Assembly (NCBI GenBank): GCA_020073165.1
Contig: JAIQFP010000005.1
Location: forward strand, 186,001-250,000
DNA length: 64,000 nt
Direction of reading: 5' to 3'
Source: Terriglobia bacterium
GTDB taxonomy: Bacteria; Acidobacteriota; Terriglobia; Terriglobales; Acidobacteriaceae
Positions 9,778-18,386 of this stretch are shown in pieces. The position numbers were made by a program, and so were the translations under genes. The number at the start of each line of letters is the position of its first letter. Position 1 is the first letter of the stretch. Under the pieces are notes generated by a model, which worked only from the letters and a program-made list of their open reading frames with translations, was not told where the DNA came from and searched no databases.

Positions 9778-11187
9778 TCAGGGTACCACTCGGAAAGGCA
9801 CATTGCTTGTTAGCGTGCCGTTGGGCGTGGTCACTTGGACAAACCCGTTCGTCGCTCCGACCGGAACCGTAGCTGTGATGAAAGTCCCCGACCTAACTGT
9901 GAACGTCGCCGAGGTTCCGTTGAAGGAAACGCTGCTTGTACCTGTGAAGCCCTGGCCTAGAATGCCAACACTCTGGCCAACTTTTCCTGCATTGCTCACG
10001 AAGCCAACAAATGGGCCAACGCCTGTCAATACACCGAAAAGCGTGCCCTGACTCGCACCGCCGGTGCCATTCGTAGCAGTGCCATACAAATTTCCGGTGG
10101 TGGCCTGAGCTACGGGTCCGTAAGGCTGAGCGCCATCAGAGCCTTGAAAGCTATGCAGCGTCGTCACCGCGCCGCCCGGCGTCATCTTGAATACCACGCC
10201 CCAGCCGCCGCCGCTTCCCCCTCCATAAGTTGTGCCGTAGAAGTTGCCGTCGGTTGCCTGAACTAGTCCCGCGATAGGATCGGCTCCCTCGGTAAACCCA
10301 AAATCATGGAGCGTCGTCAGCGTGCCGCTCATCGTGATCTTGAAGACCGTACCGCAACCGTTCGGGCAATCAATCCTGTCGGAGCCGCCCTGGTAGGTCG
10401 TTCCGTACAAATTTCTGTCGGACGCTAGCACGAGCCCGCAGGCTGGAGCGCTGCCATCGGTGGAGTTGAAGCTGTAAAACGTGCTGAAACTACCGCTGGG
10501 AGTGACTTTGAATATCGAGCCAAAACCGTTCGCGCCACCGGACTCAGTTGTGCCGTAGAAGCTTCCATCAGCGCCCTGAACGAGAGGTCCGTTAAGGAAA
10601 AAGCCATCACCAGCCCCGAAACTATGCAAGGTCTTGAATGTGCCGGTGCGCGTTATTTTGAAGATTGTACCCGCATTATTCGTTCCGCCATTCTGGGTTA
10701 TCCCGTAAAAATTCCCGTCACTGGCCAGGATCATCGGCGCCGCGGGGCCGGAGCCGTCCGCACCATTGAAGTTGTGAAGAGTCGTTAACGTGCCGTCAGG
10801 CTTGATTCTGAACACCGTACCGGAGATACCATTGCTACCGCCTATGAAGGTCGTTCCATAGAAGTTGCCGTCGCGTCCAAGAACCAGCCCTCCGTAGGGG
10901 CCTGAGCCATCAGCGCAGTTTGGTTGGGAGCAAAAGCTGTACAACGTCGTCAATTTGCCCGCTGGAGTGATCTTAAAGACCGTACCAGATGCGTTTGCCC
11001 CGCCCCCGAGAGTTGTGCCGTAGAGGTTGCCGTCGGTTCCCTGAACCAAAGGGGTGTCAACCGGGGTTGCGCCATTGGTGCCGTCAAAAGTTATCAACGT
11101 CTTGAAACTCTGCGCAGACGCAGTCAGAGTCGTGGCACTAAGCAACGTGACGATTAGAATCTTCAGCCAGCTCCTGCAAGAGATCAT
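9778..11187 (-). CDS. Secreted GloVer (TIGR03803-type) tandem-repeat protein with C-terminal IPT/TIG domain
   Basis: 469 residues. Start at 11187 because GGAG lies 7 nt upstream and a signal peptide (WLKILIVTLLSATTLTASAQS) follows; an in-frame GTG at 11223 is less likely. Seven repeats of about 50 residues share the pattern DG..P..GLV..DGNFYGTT..GG...GTVFKITP.G.LTTLYSF, matching the Gloeobacter/Verrucomicrobia (GloVer) extracellular repeat, which probably forms a beta-propeller. The last 70 residues (VGILGQGFTGTSSVSFNGT) look like an IPT/TIG immunoglobulin-like fold. Extracellular, function unknown. Confidence 0.85.
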   Translation of the reverse strand: MISCRSWLKILIVTLLSATTLTASAQSFKTLITFDGTNGATPVDTPLVQGTDGNLYGTTLGGGANASGTVFKITPAGKLTTLYSFCSQPNCADGSGPYGGLVLGRDGNFYGTTFIGGSNGISGTVFRIKPDGTLTTLHNFNGADGSGPAAPMILASDGNFYGITQNGGTNNAGTIFKITRTGTFKTLHSFGAGDGFFLNGPLVQGADGSFYGTTESGGANGFGSIFKVTPSGSFSTFYSFNSTDGSAPACGLVLASDRNLYGTTYQGGSDRIDCPNGCGTVFKITMSGTLTTLHDFGFTEGADPIAGLVQATDGNFYGTTYGGGSGGGWGVVFKMTPGGAVTTLHSFQGSDGAQPYGPVAQATTGNLYGTATNGTGGASQGTLFGVLTGVGPFVGFVSNAGKVGQSVGILGQGFTGTSSVSFNGTSATFTVRSGTFITATVPVGATNGFVQVTTPNGTLTSNVPFRVVP

Positions 11188-11369
11188 TGGAATGCTCCGC
11201 AGCATAAGGTCAGCCCGTTCCACAGGCCCTTGAGAAAATAGGCGAGTTACTACTACGTGGGGAAGGAAAGCCCTCCAAGCGAATGGCGCAACATTATCAC
11301 TTTCGACGGCATTGGAGTCAAGATGTAAAGCCCCACGAATTTCGCTTCATAACTTTCGCTAACAGGCGA

Positions 11370-11690
11370 TTACCATTGACTGACCCGGGTGGGAACTCGT
11401 GACACCCATGACATAAGAATCGCAAGAACAAGGTTGTCAGCGAGATGTTCGGAGAACATGATAAAGCTTGGGAATACCCAGTGGTATAGGGTCGTCAAGG
11501 CAAAAACCGGAACTCCAATTCGCACAAGAGAGCGGACAAAGGCGTTGCCGATTGCCCCAGTGAATCGTGCCGGCACTGCCTTCCCGGCCATCAGCGCAAC
11601 TGAAATCACGCCTAGGTATCCAAGGAAATACATCGCCAGGCCCTTCATCGATCCGGTGTCGACGTTACTGGCAAGGAGGACGGCTAGCAT
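11370..11690 (-). CDS. Small hypothetical membrane protein
   Basis: 106 residues with about three hydrophobic segments (GLAMYFLGYLGVISVALMAG, VRIGVPVFALTTLYHWVFP, NLVLAILMSWV). No recognised family. The call rests on composition and on a TATGCT box on the same strand ending 6 nt before the ATG, the leaderless layout seen at several better-supported genes here. There is no Shine-Dalgarno. Overlapping frames on the plus strand look like shadows. Confidence 0.5.
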   Translation of the reverse strand: MLAVLLASNVDTGSMKGLAMYFLGYLGVISVALMAGKAVPARFTGAIGNAFVRSLVRIGVPVFALTTLYHWVFPSFIMFSEHLADNLVLAILMSWVSRVPTRVSQW

Positions 11691-11696
11691 AGGCGG

Positions 11697-11702
11697 AGCA
11701 TA
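11697..11702 (-). promoter_or_regulatory. -10 box TATGCT, possible leaderless start
   Basis: Reads TATGCT on the minus strand and ends 6 nt before the ATG at 11690. No Shine-Dalgarno lies between them. Confidence 0.35.
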
Positions 11703-11825
11703 CCGCTACTCTTTGAGTCATGCGATGATTGACGAAAACAGCGATAGCACCAACAATGGGGCGATTCGGGGGTCGTTGGTGCCGACCCCCTCCCCGCCAA
11801 GCCCGCCAAACCACTTTTGTCGGCT

Positions 11826-12830
11826 CTATTGCCCCGTCAACCTCCAGGTATCCCCGTAAACTGTGTTCGAGTTGAACACGTCTCCGCCGAAGATCAGGAA
11901 CTGCCGGCTGGTTGGGTCCCAAAGGGTTCCAAACTGCTCACGACGAGCAGGGCTCTTGGCGGGTGTAAGCTGCGTCCAGTCCGTGCCCGTCCATGCCCAG
12001 GTGCCGCTCTGGTCGACTCCTGCGCTGCCGCCGCCGAACACCACTACTTCTTTCAGCACCGGGTTGAAGCCCCCGGTGGTGAAGTACAAGACATCGGGCT
12101 GCGTGGTGGGATTCTGTTGGGTCCAGTCCTTGCCGTCCCAGGTCCAGGTGTTCTGCACAATCCAGTTGTCGGAGATTCCGCCGAACAGCACCACGTTCTT
12201 TCGGATCGGGTCCGGCGTCGCGACTGCCCCGCTTCTGGGATACGGGGTCGTGGTCGGACTCAGGAGTCTCCAGTCCGTCCCCGTCCACTGCCACATATCA
12301 CGCGAATAGAAACGGCCTTGATATCCGCCGAACATGTCCACGCGTCCATTGGCCGGATCGGTAAACAGCATGGGATTCGTCGCTCCCTTGGGGACGGTTG
12401 TAGGATTCGCTTGCGTCCAGGTGGACGTCGCGCCGTCCCATAGCCAGGTGTCGTTCAAAAAGGCAAACCCTAGAAATCCGCCAAACAACACCAGCTTGTG
12501 GGTCTTCCGGTCGTAGGCCATAGCGGCTGCCGAGCGCGCGCCGGGCGCTACGCTGGTCTGGACTTGCGCCCAGGTAGTGCCGTCAAAAGTCCAGGTTTCG
12601 TTGAGTTGCTGCCCGCTGGCATCGGAGCCGCCAAAGATCACGACCTTCTGGCTGACCGGGTCGTAGGCGGTGGCGAAACCGGCCCGCGGTGGGAGCGCAG
12701 TCGTTGGTCGAAACTGCGTCCAGGTCAGGGCCGAGGGATCGCCTGCGAGTGAGAGCGTTGTAGTCACGAGCACGAACAAAGCCAATAAGGCCGTTGCGCG
12801 GAGGAGAGGTGAGATGTCGTTCCAGAACAT
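11826..12830 (-). CDS. Secreted kelch-repeat (galactose-oxidase-like beta-propeller) protein
   Basis: 334 residues. An N-terminal signal peptide (ATALLALFVLVTTTLSLAG) is followed by about six kelch repeats of the form YDPVSQKVVIFGG...TWTFDGTTWAQ, with the GG doublet and spaced W typical of kelch blades. It probably folds as a beta-propeller outside the cytoplasm. The copper-radical residues of galactose oxidase are not seen, so it is a binding or structural propeller rather than an oxidase. AAGGAG lies 11 nt before the ATG. Confidence 0.8.
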   Translation of the reverse strand: MFWNDISPLLRATALLALFVLVTTTLSLAGDPSALTWTQFRPTTALPPRAGFATAYDPVSQKVVIFGGSDASGQQLNETWTFDGTTWAQVQTSVAPGARSAAAMAYDRKTHKLVLFGGFLGFAFLNDTWLWDGATSTWTQANPTTVPKGATNPMLFTDPANGRVDMFGGYQGRFYSRDMWQWTGTDWRLLSPTTTPYPRSGAVATPDPIRKNVVLFGGISDNWIVQNTWTWDGKDWTQQNPTTQPDVLYFTTGGFNPVLKEVVVFGGGSAGVDQSGTWAWTGTDWTQLTPAKSPARREQFGTLWDPTSRQFLIFGGDVFNSNTVYGDTWRLTGQ

Positions 12831-13023
12831 TAAGAGGTTTTCTCCTTGTGAAAAACGAAAAGTGTATCAGACCCGTCGGATGCCCGGGAGAGTCGAAAGT
12901 TTCATTCCAGGGAGGAGGAACATTCCGGTCCAATAACTAGGGCGCGGTGTTCGGGGGAGTAAGCTCTCGCCGCGGCTGTTCGTTGCAAAACTCTTTGGCA
13001 CGTCAAATAGCAGTCCCCGGGGT

Positions 13024-13113
13024 CTACTTGAAGTACATGTACACTGCCACCGCCAACAAGACGACCGCGAGAATCCAGAGGGAAGAATCACTCATTCCTG
13101 TTTTCTTTGCCAT
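13024..13113 (-). CDS. 29-residue single-span membrane peptide
   Basis: A small ORF with a strong GAGGAG Shine-Dalgarno about 9 nt upstream of the ATG at 13113. The product is MAKKTGMSDSSLWILAVVLL followed by AVAVYMYFK: a basic N-terminus, one predicted transmembrane helix and a stop directly after it. It lies just downstream of the MurU-like gene on the same strand. No family is recognised. The ribosome site plus a clean hydrophobic helix support it, but conservation is untested. Confidence 0.55.
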   Translation of the reverse strand: MAKKTGMSDSSLWILAVVLLAVAVYMYFK

Positions 13114-13141
13114 TTGTCGGTTCTCCTCAGAAAAGAGCTCT

Positions 13142-13873
13142 TTACTTCAACTCCTGGGCGGCCTGCATCACGTGGTCTGGCCTGCCGAGATCACGCCAAT
13201 AATACTCGTCGGCACGAAAAGCGAGAAGTTTTTCTCCCTGGGCAGCGAGTCGCAGATAGGCCGGGATGATGGAAAAAACACCGTCTTCCCGCATGACCGC
13301 GAACAGGCGAGGCGAAATGACGTGGATGCCGCAAAAAGCCAGCGCCTGCAGTTGCGGGGATGATCGAACCAACTCAGTCTTCTGATCATCCCCCGATCGC
13401 CGCCCGCAAAGCTGACCTTGCTGGTCGAACAGCAGGTATCGAGCCGTCTCCCGGTCCTGCACCGCCAATGTGGCGAGCGCCTGATGTTCAGTATGAAACC
13501 TCACCATCTGCCCCAGATCAATGGTGCTGATGACATCAACGTTGTGCACAATGAACGGCTCATCACGACCTTGTGCGTTTTCCAGAAAAAACCACCCAGC
13601 TTTTCTTAGTCCGCCGCCGGTGTCGAGCAAGTCCTCCTCGCGAGAAAGTTCAATGCGCATGCCGAAGTTGTCATTCGACTTCAGATACTCGACCACCATG
13701 TCGGCAAAGTGATAGACGTTGACAATCACTTCGGAAATCCCAAAGGCGTGCAAGCGAGAGAGGGCGATCTCCAGCAGAGTGCGGCCAGCGACTTCTACGA
13801 GCGCCTTGGGGCGGTTGTCGGTGAGTGGCCGCAGCCGGGTGCCCAAGCCGGCGGCCAGAATCATCGCTTTCAT
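13142..13873 (-). CDS. Sugar-1-phosphate nucleotidyltransferase, MurU-like
   Basis: 243 residues. The N-terminal nucleotide-binding motif MILAAGLGTRLRPLTDNRPK, a second motif (KALVEVAGRTLL) and Asp residues of the active site (HNVDVIS) identify a nucleotidyltransferase. MurU of the anomeric MurNAc recycling pathway makes UDP-MurNAc from MurNAc-1-phosphate. It overlaps the upstream AmgK-like kinase gene by 4 nt (ATGA), the same pairing as amgK-murU in Pseudomonas, which makes a MurU-like role more likely than mannose-1-phosphate guanylyltransferase (inference). Confidence 0.8.
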   Translation of the reverse strand: MKAMILAAGLGTRLRPLTDNRPKALVEVAGRTLLEIALSRLHAFGISEVIVNVYHFADMVVEYLKSNDNFGMRIELSREEDLLDTGGGLRKAGWFFLENAQGRDEPFIVHNVDVISTIDLGQMVRFHTEHQALATLAVQDRETARYLLFDQQGQLCGRRSGDDQKTELVRSSPQLQALAFCGIHVISPRLFAVMREDGVFSIIPAYLRLAAQGEKLLAFRADEYYWRDLGRPDHVMQAAQELK

Positions 13874-15336
13874 TTGCCCAGCTTCTCCAGTTCCAGATGC
13901 CGCACCACCACCTCCACCCCGTTCCGGTCGCGCAGATGTCTCGCCAGTTGCTCCGCCAGATACACCGAGCGGTGCTGGCCGCCGGTGCAGCCGAAAGACA
14001 CCATCAAATTTCTGAAGCCGCGACTTTGATAGTTGCTCACGCTGGCATCCACCAGCGACCGGACGCTGGCGAGAAACTGGCCCACGCTCTCTTGCTGATT
14101 GAGATAGGCGATGACCGGCTCGTCCTTTCCCGTGAAAGCTTTGAACCGCTCTTCCCGCCCGGGATTCGGCAGGCTACGGGCATCGAAAAGGAATCCACCG
14201 CCATGTCCGCTGTCGTCTTTCGGCAGACCCTGGTGGAATGAAAAACTGAACACCCGCACAGTCAACTTCTCGGCCTCAGAAGCCAGATCCCGCGTTTTCT
14301 CCAGGGCCACCGTTTCGGAACTCAGTCCCTGCAACTTCTCCGAGTCCACCATGCTCTTAAACGCGCCCATCAGCGCCGGCAGCGCCATGGGCAACTCGAC
14401 ATTGGCCAGCAGCCAGCGTAAGTTGTTCAGCGCGTACGGCACGCTTTGCAGAAAATGAGGCTTGCGCTCATAAAAGCCGCGAAAGCCATACGCCCCCATC
14501 GCCTGCATGATGCGCACGTAAACATACGCGTAGTAGTGCTGCATGAACGCTTCGCGCCCACCCTCGACGAACCCGGCAAGGTTGTCGAGATAGTGATCGA
14601 GCAATTGCTGACGCAACGCCGGCGGCAGATCGGCTTTGGCATCGTACAAAAGGGAAGCGATGTCGTATTGCAGCGCGCCCTTGCGGCCGCCTTGATAGTC
14701 CACGAAAAATGGCTGCCCGTCGCGTAACATGACGTTGCGTGACTGGAAATCCCGATAAAGAAAATAATCACGGCTGGCGTTCAGCAGGAACTTGGTCAAC
14801 CGGCCAAAGTCTTGTTCCAGCGCCTGTTCATTGAAGGGCACACCGGCCAGCCGGAGAAAGTAATACTTGAAATAGTTCAAATCCCAGGCAATGGACTGGC
14901 GATCGAAACTGCCGCGCGGATAGCACACCTTGTAATTCAAATCGCGGCCGGCTTCGACCTGAAAGCGCGGCAACACGGCCACCACTTTGCGATAGGCTTC
15001 CACCGCTTGCGGAGCGATATTGTCGCCGGCACGGTTCTTCGAGAGAAACTCAAAGAGGGTGGTGTCCCCCAGGTCTTCTTCCAGATAAGCGCCGTGGCTC
15101 AAGTCCTCCGCATAGATCTCCGGCACCGGCAGATCATGACGGCGAAAATGCCGCGAAAATTCCAGGAATGCCACGTTCTCTTCGCGCACGTCATACAGGA
15201 CCCCAATCGCGCTGAGCTTTCCGCCGGCCAGCCGGAGAATATTCCGCCCTGATCCGCCAAGTTGGCCCTGCAGCGCCTGCACTCGCTCGACCGGCGCGTG
15301 GAAATGCTGCTCGAAAAGCTGTTTGAGAATGTCCAT
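13870..15336 (-). CDS. Fusion: AmgK-like sugar kinase + RapZ C-terminal domain
   Basis: 488 residues from the ATG at 15336 (MDILKQLFEQHFHAP); the open frame continues upstream but without domain content. Residues about 20-330 form an aminoglycoside-phosphotransferase-type kinase: catalytic loop YRDFQSRNVML (D196, N201) and metal-binding VDYQG (D213), like AmgK, which phosphorylates MurNAc/GlcNAc at the anomeric carbon. Residues about 359-484 match the RapZ C-terminal domain: VFSFSFHQGLP, FDARSLPNP, and FGCTGGQHRSVYLAEQLA (449-457 core). The RapZ N-terminal P-loop is missing. In E. coli the RapZ C-terminal domain senses glucosamine-6-phosphate and binds small RNA. The fusion could couple cell-wall sugar recycling to sensing. 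Confidence 0.85.
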   Translation of the reverse strand: MDILKQLFEQHFHAPVERVQALQGQLGGSGRNILRLAGGKLSAIGVLYDVREENVAFLEFSRHFRRHDLPVPEIYAEDLSHGAYLEEDLGDTTLFEFLSKNRAGDNIAPQAVEAYRKVVAVLPRFQVEAGRDLNYKVCYPRGSFDRQSIAWDLNYFKYYFLRLAGVPFNEQALEQDFGRLTKFLLNASRDYFLYRDFQSRNVMLRDGQPFFVDYQGGRKGALQYDIASLLYDAKADLPPALRQQLLDHYLDNLAGFVEGGREAFMQHYYAYVYVRIMQAMGAYGFRGFYERKPHFLQSVPYALNNLRWLLANVELPMALPALMGAFKSMVDSEKLQGLSSETVALEKTRDLASEAEKLTVRVFSFSFHQGLPKDDSGHGGGFLFDARSLPNPGREERFKAFTGKDEPVIAYLNQQESVGQFLASVRSLVDASVSNYQSRGFRNLMVSFGCTGGQHRSVYLAEQLARHLRDRNGVEVVVRHLELEKLGK

Positions 15337-15409
15337 GAATACTGCACAAAGATAACATCGAACACTCCATCCAAGATCGCTGGGTCGTTGCAGCGCGCTC
15401 AAGAAAGTA

Positions 15410-15431
15410 GCGCCGGCGTCCCGCCGGCTGT
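15410..15431. repeat. Copy 1 of a 22-bp GC-rich dispersed repeat
   Basis: Reads GCGCCGGCGTCCCGCCGGCT followed by GT and contains a GCCGGC...GCCGGC repeat. It is 21/22 identical to 44697-44718. Both copies lie just upstream of minus-strand genes. Confidence 0.5.
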
Positions 15432-15532
15432 CGTGGGGGCGTCCTTGCCCCCACATCCGGGGGCGAGTCAGCGGCCCAAGAATCCAGCCTCGTCCGGCCA
15501 CAAGCACAACCGAAACCATGCCCACGATATGC

Positions 15533-15538
15533 CATAAT
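15533..15538 (+). promoter_or_regulatory. -10 box CATAAT, possible leaderless start
   Basis: CATAAT ends 6 nt before the ATG at 15545, and no Shine-Dalgarno lies between. Confidence 0.4.
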
Positions 15539-15544
15539 CGCGTC

Positions 15545-16501
15545 ATGAATCTCAGGCATGGTATTCCGCGTTTCGCTCTCGCGGCCTGCTTGCTCTCCAG
15601 CGCACTGCTGGCAGCACAATCGCCACCCGGCGTAACGTCCCAGGCTAACACCAGTGACCCGATGGCCCTGGTGAAGCAGGGTCAAGAACTGAATAGTTCA
15701 GGGAAGCAGGACGAGGCGCTCGCGTTGTACCGTCAGGCGCTGCAGTTGTCTCCGAATCTGTACGAGGCACACCTGGCGTCAGGCGTCGCGCTGGACTTGA
15801 AGGGCGAGTGCGTGGAGGCACGCCAGCACCTTAACCGGGCGATTGAGCTGGCCTCGGCTGAGACGAAGGCTCAGGCGTTGCGGACGATGGCAATGTCGTA
15901 TGCGTTCGAAGGCAATGCCGCCGAGGCAGGGAAGTACGAGCAGCGGGTGTTCGACGCACGCCTGGCCAAGCAGGACTTCATCGGCGCGGCCGAAATCGCC
16001 AACGAGCTTGCCCGCATCGATCTCGAACTAGGCGACGTCGAAGGCGCCGCAAAGTGGTACAAGACTGGCTATGAGACGGCGCTCCGCAAGTCCGATGTAA
16101 ATGATGCCGAAAAGAATCTCTGGGCCTTCCGCTGGGAGCACGCCCAGGCGCGAATTGCCGCCCGCCGAGGCCAGGCTGAAGAAGCGCAGAAGCACGTGGC
16201 CGCCGCCAAGGCAGCGCTCGACAAGGCCAACAATCCTGAGCAGGCTGTTTTCTTTCCCTATCTGACCGGGTACGTTGCCTTCTACGCCGGAGACAACAAG
16301 ACGGCCATTGCGGATCTGCAGAAAGCCAACCAGCGCGACCCTTTCATCCTTAGCTTGCTGGCGCAGGCCTACGAGGAGTCAGGGGACCAGGCACAAGCGA
16401 TGGAGTACTACCGCAAGGTGCTGACCTCGAACGCGCACAATCCGACCAATGCTTTTGCCCGCCCATTGGCGAAGAAGAAGCTGGCAGCGAGCCAGAATTG
16501 A
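15545..16501 (+). CDS. Secreted tetratricopeptide-repeat protein
   Basis: 318 residues. The ATG at 15545 is chosen because the signal peptide (FALAACLLSSALLAAQS) starts there and a CATAAT box sits 6 nt upstream. TPR units follow, for example ALVKQGQELNSSGKQDEALALYRQALQLSPNLYEAHLASGVAL and a C-terminal pair around AYEESGDQAQAMEYYRKVL. TPRs mediate protein contacts. It is divergent from the AmgK-RapZ gene. Function unknown. Confidence 0.8.
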   Translation: MNLRHGIPRFALAACLLSSALLAAQSPPGVTSQANTSDPMALVKQGQELNSSGKQDEALALYRQALQLSPNLYEAHLASGVALDLKGECVEARQHLNRAIELASAETKAQALRTMAMSYAFEGNAAEAGKYEQRVFDARLAKQDFIGAAEIANELARIDLELGDVEGAAKWYKTGYETALRKSDVNDAEKNLWAFRWEHAQARIAARRGQAEEAQKHVAAAKAALDKANNPEQAVFFPYLTGYVAFYAGDNKTAIADLQKANQRDPFILSLLAQAYEESGDQAQAMEYYRKVLTSNAHNPTNAFARPLAKKKLAASQN

Positions 16502-16584
16502 AACGGCCGGACGGCGCCGCCCGGCCGCTGACCTTCGATTACGCATCGCACGCCGTTCGGCAAGCAACCTGATGACCGCAAGCC

Positions 16585-16971
16585 CTACGCCGCAGTTGCC
16601 TCTTTCGCGACCACCTCTGCGGTGTAGACCACAACTGCCTTCCGCGCACCTTTGGGTGAGGTAGCGTAGATCGAGTTCAAGTTGACGCCGCGAGCGGCGA
16701 GCTTGTCGAGACACTGCGCCAGGGCGCCAGGCTTGTTGGGCAGCTCGTACTCCTCAGCGATCGTCTCTCGGAACGAAAGCCTGGCCTCGTCTAGAGCCTT
16801 CTTCGCCCGCTTCGCATCCTCGACGACGATTTGAACCGTCCCGCCGGTTCCCTGGGCCGTTGCCAGAAGCGCGAGAATGTTGACCTTGGCATTTCCCAGA
16901 GTTCTCGCGATCTCGGCTACCGCACCCGGCCGATTCTCAACCGCGATCGTGAACTGCTTCGTCTTGGCCAT
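16585..16971 (-). CDS. Tandem ACT-domain regulatory protein
   Basis: 128 residues from the ATG at 16971, preceded by AGGAGG. Two ACT domains fill the protein: FTIAVENRPGAVAEIARTLGNAKVNILAL and YELPNKPGALAQCLDKLAARGVNLNSIYA. Each has the glycine turn and small-residue pattern used for amino-acid binding at ACT dimer interfaces. No catalytic domain is attached, so it is probably a stand-alone amino-acid sensor. Partner unknown. Confidence 0.8.
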   Translation of the reverse strand: MAKTKQFTIAVENRPGAVAEIARTLGNAKVNILALLATAQGTGGTVQIVVEDAKRAKKALDEARLSFRETIAEEYELPNKPGALAQCLDKLAARGVNLNSIYATSPKGARKAVVVYTAEVVAKEATAA

Positions 16972-17093
16972 AGCGATACCTCCTGCTGCTGCCAAAAATT
17001 ATACGCTCGGCAACCATAGCCGGAGCGCCCCCTGGCTGCGGCTCCACTCAAGCCGTGTCACCTCTATCTGTGACTTCCGGCGATCGTCTGCGG

Positions 17094-17099
17094 TATCAT
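17094..17099 (+). promoter_or_regulatory. -10 box TATCAT for a probably leaderless mqnE mRNA
   Basis: TATCAT ends 7 nt before the mqnE ATG at 17107, with no Shine-Dalgarno in between. Confidence 0.45.
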
Positions 17100-17106
17100 C
17101 GAACCA

Positions 17107-18237
17107 ATGCTGAACCTGCACCCGTTCCAGACTGACGACCCGCGGCTCGAGCCGATTCACGACAAGGTGAGTGCCGGCCAGCGCCTGGACGCGGGGGATG
17201 CTCTCACCCTCTACCGCACCGGCGACATCCTCGCCGTCGGGTGGCTGGCCAACTCGGTGCGCGAGCGCATGCACGGCGACAAGACCTACTTCAACGTCAA
17301 TCGCCACATCAATCCCACCAACGTCTGTGTGGCGGCGTGCCGCTTGTGCGCGTTTGGACGCAAGAAAGACGCCCCTGGCGCCTACACCATGGCGCTGGAA
17401 GAAGCCTTCGAGACCGCAGCCTCCGGCTACTCCGATGCGGTGACCGAATTCCATATCGTCGGTGGTCTGCATCCCGACCTGCCGTTCCAGTACTTCCTCG
17501 ACCTGTGCTCGGGGCTGAAGCAGCGCTTCCCGCAAGTTCACCTCAAGGCCTTCACGATGGTCGAGGTGGCCTATCTTGCCAAACGCGCCAAGCTATCCAT
17601 TCGGGAAACCCTGGAGCAGTTGAAGGCCTCCGGCGTTGATTCGCTCCCCGGCGGCGGTGCCGAGATCTTCGCTGACCGGGTCCGCCACATCATCTGCGAC
17701 CACAAGATTGACGGCGACCAGTGGCTGGAGACCGCCCGCACCGCCCACCAGCTCGGGCTGAAGTCCAACGCCACCATGCTCTACGGGCACGTGGAGAACG
17801 ACGAAGACCGGGTGGACCACCTGCTCAAGCTCCGCGCCCTGCAGGATGAGACCGGCGGCTTCCAGACCTACATTCCGCTCGCCTTCCATCCGGCGAACAC
17901 ACCCTTGCAACACCTGTCCACCACCACCGGGATGCTGGACATCCGGCAAATTGCCGTTGGCCGCCTGGCGCTGGACAACTTCCCCCACATCAAAGCGTAT
18001 TGGCAGATGATGACCCCCAAGATCGCCCAGATCTCGCTGCGCTTTGGCGCGGACGACATCGATGGCACCGTCATTGAAGAGAAGATCTACCACGATGCCG
18101 GCGCAACCACCCCGCAGGGCATGCGGCGGCAGGAACTCATCCGCCTGATCAAAGAGGCCGGCCGTGAGCCGGTCGAGCGGGACACGCTGTACCGGCCAGT
18201 CACCCGCACCGAGACCTCGGTTACCGTCACGGTCTAG
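17107..18237 (+). CDS. mqnE: Aminodeoxyfutalosine synthase (radical SAM)
   Basis: 376 residues. It joins 3-[(1-carboxyvinyl)oxy]benzoate to a SAM-derived adenosyl radical, an early step of the futalosine menaquinone route. The radical-SAM cluster motif NPTNVCVAACRLCAFGRK (C74, C78, C81) and family signatures FHIVGGLHPDLPF, LKASGVDSLPGGGAEIF and FQTYIPLAFHPANT are present. Its presence implies menaquinone-based respiration, consistent with the sdh genes at 38-41 kb. A TATCAT box is placed for leaderless transcription. Confidence 0.95.
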   Translation: MLNLHPFQTDDPRLEPIHDKVSAGQRLDAGDALTLYRTGDILAVGWLANSVRERMHGDKTYFNVNRHINPTNVCVAACRLCAFGRKKDAPGAYTMALEEAFETAASGYSDAVTEFHIVGGLHPDLPFQYFLDLCSGLKQRFPQVHLKAFTMVEVAYLAKRAKLSIRETLEQLKASGVDSLPGGGAEIFADRVRHIICDHKIDGDQWLETARTAHQLGLKSNATMLYGHVENDEDRVDHLLKLRALQDETGGFQTYIPLAFHPANTPLQHLSTTTGMLDIRQIAVGRLALDNFPHIKAYWQMMTPKIAQISLRFGADDIDGTVIEEKIYHDAGATTPQGMRRQELIRLIKEAGREPVERDTLYRPVTRTETSVTVTV

Positions 18238-18386
18238 TCCCGTTCCGCAAGTGCATACGTCACAACCCCTTCGCCCATGTGTCCATGTGCCCTGTTATTT
18301 GTGCTTGCCTGTTCCCGGCGGGTGTAGAATCGATTTGTAGCGAAAGGAAAGCTTCACGGGTTCTGCCCCCGTTTTCCGAGGCGTGC

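Noticed and set aside
9778-11187. Regularly repeated sequence that could be mistaken for a repeat array
   Set aside because: The periodicity is that of a coding repeat (GloVer motif, about 150 bp), with one open frame and no identical spacer-separated units, so it is not CRISPR.
13870-15651. Longer frame upstream of the AmgK-RapZ fusion
   Set aside because: The extra 105 residues (15337-15651) have no domain or ribosome site and overlap the signal-peptide region of the divergent TPR gene.
16503-16527. GC-rich inverted repeat after the TPR gene
   Set aside because: The stem can be drawn, but there is no T run and the region is generally GC-rich, so it was not called a terminator.
18300-18340. 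Possible promoter (TTG... and TAGAAT) upstream of the HPF fusion
   Set aside because: The spacing between candidate -35 and -10 boxes is wrong (14 or 20 bp), so it was not listed.
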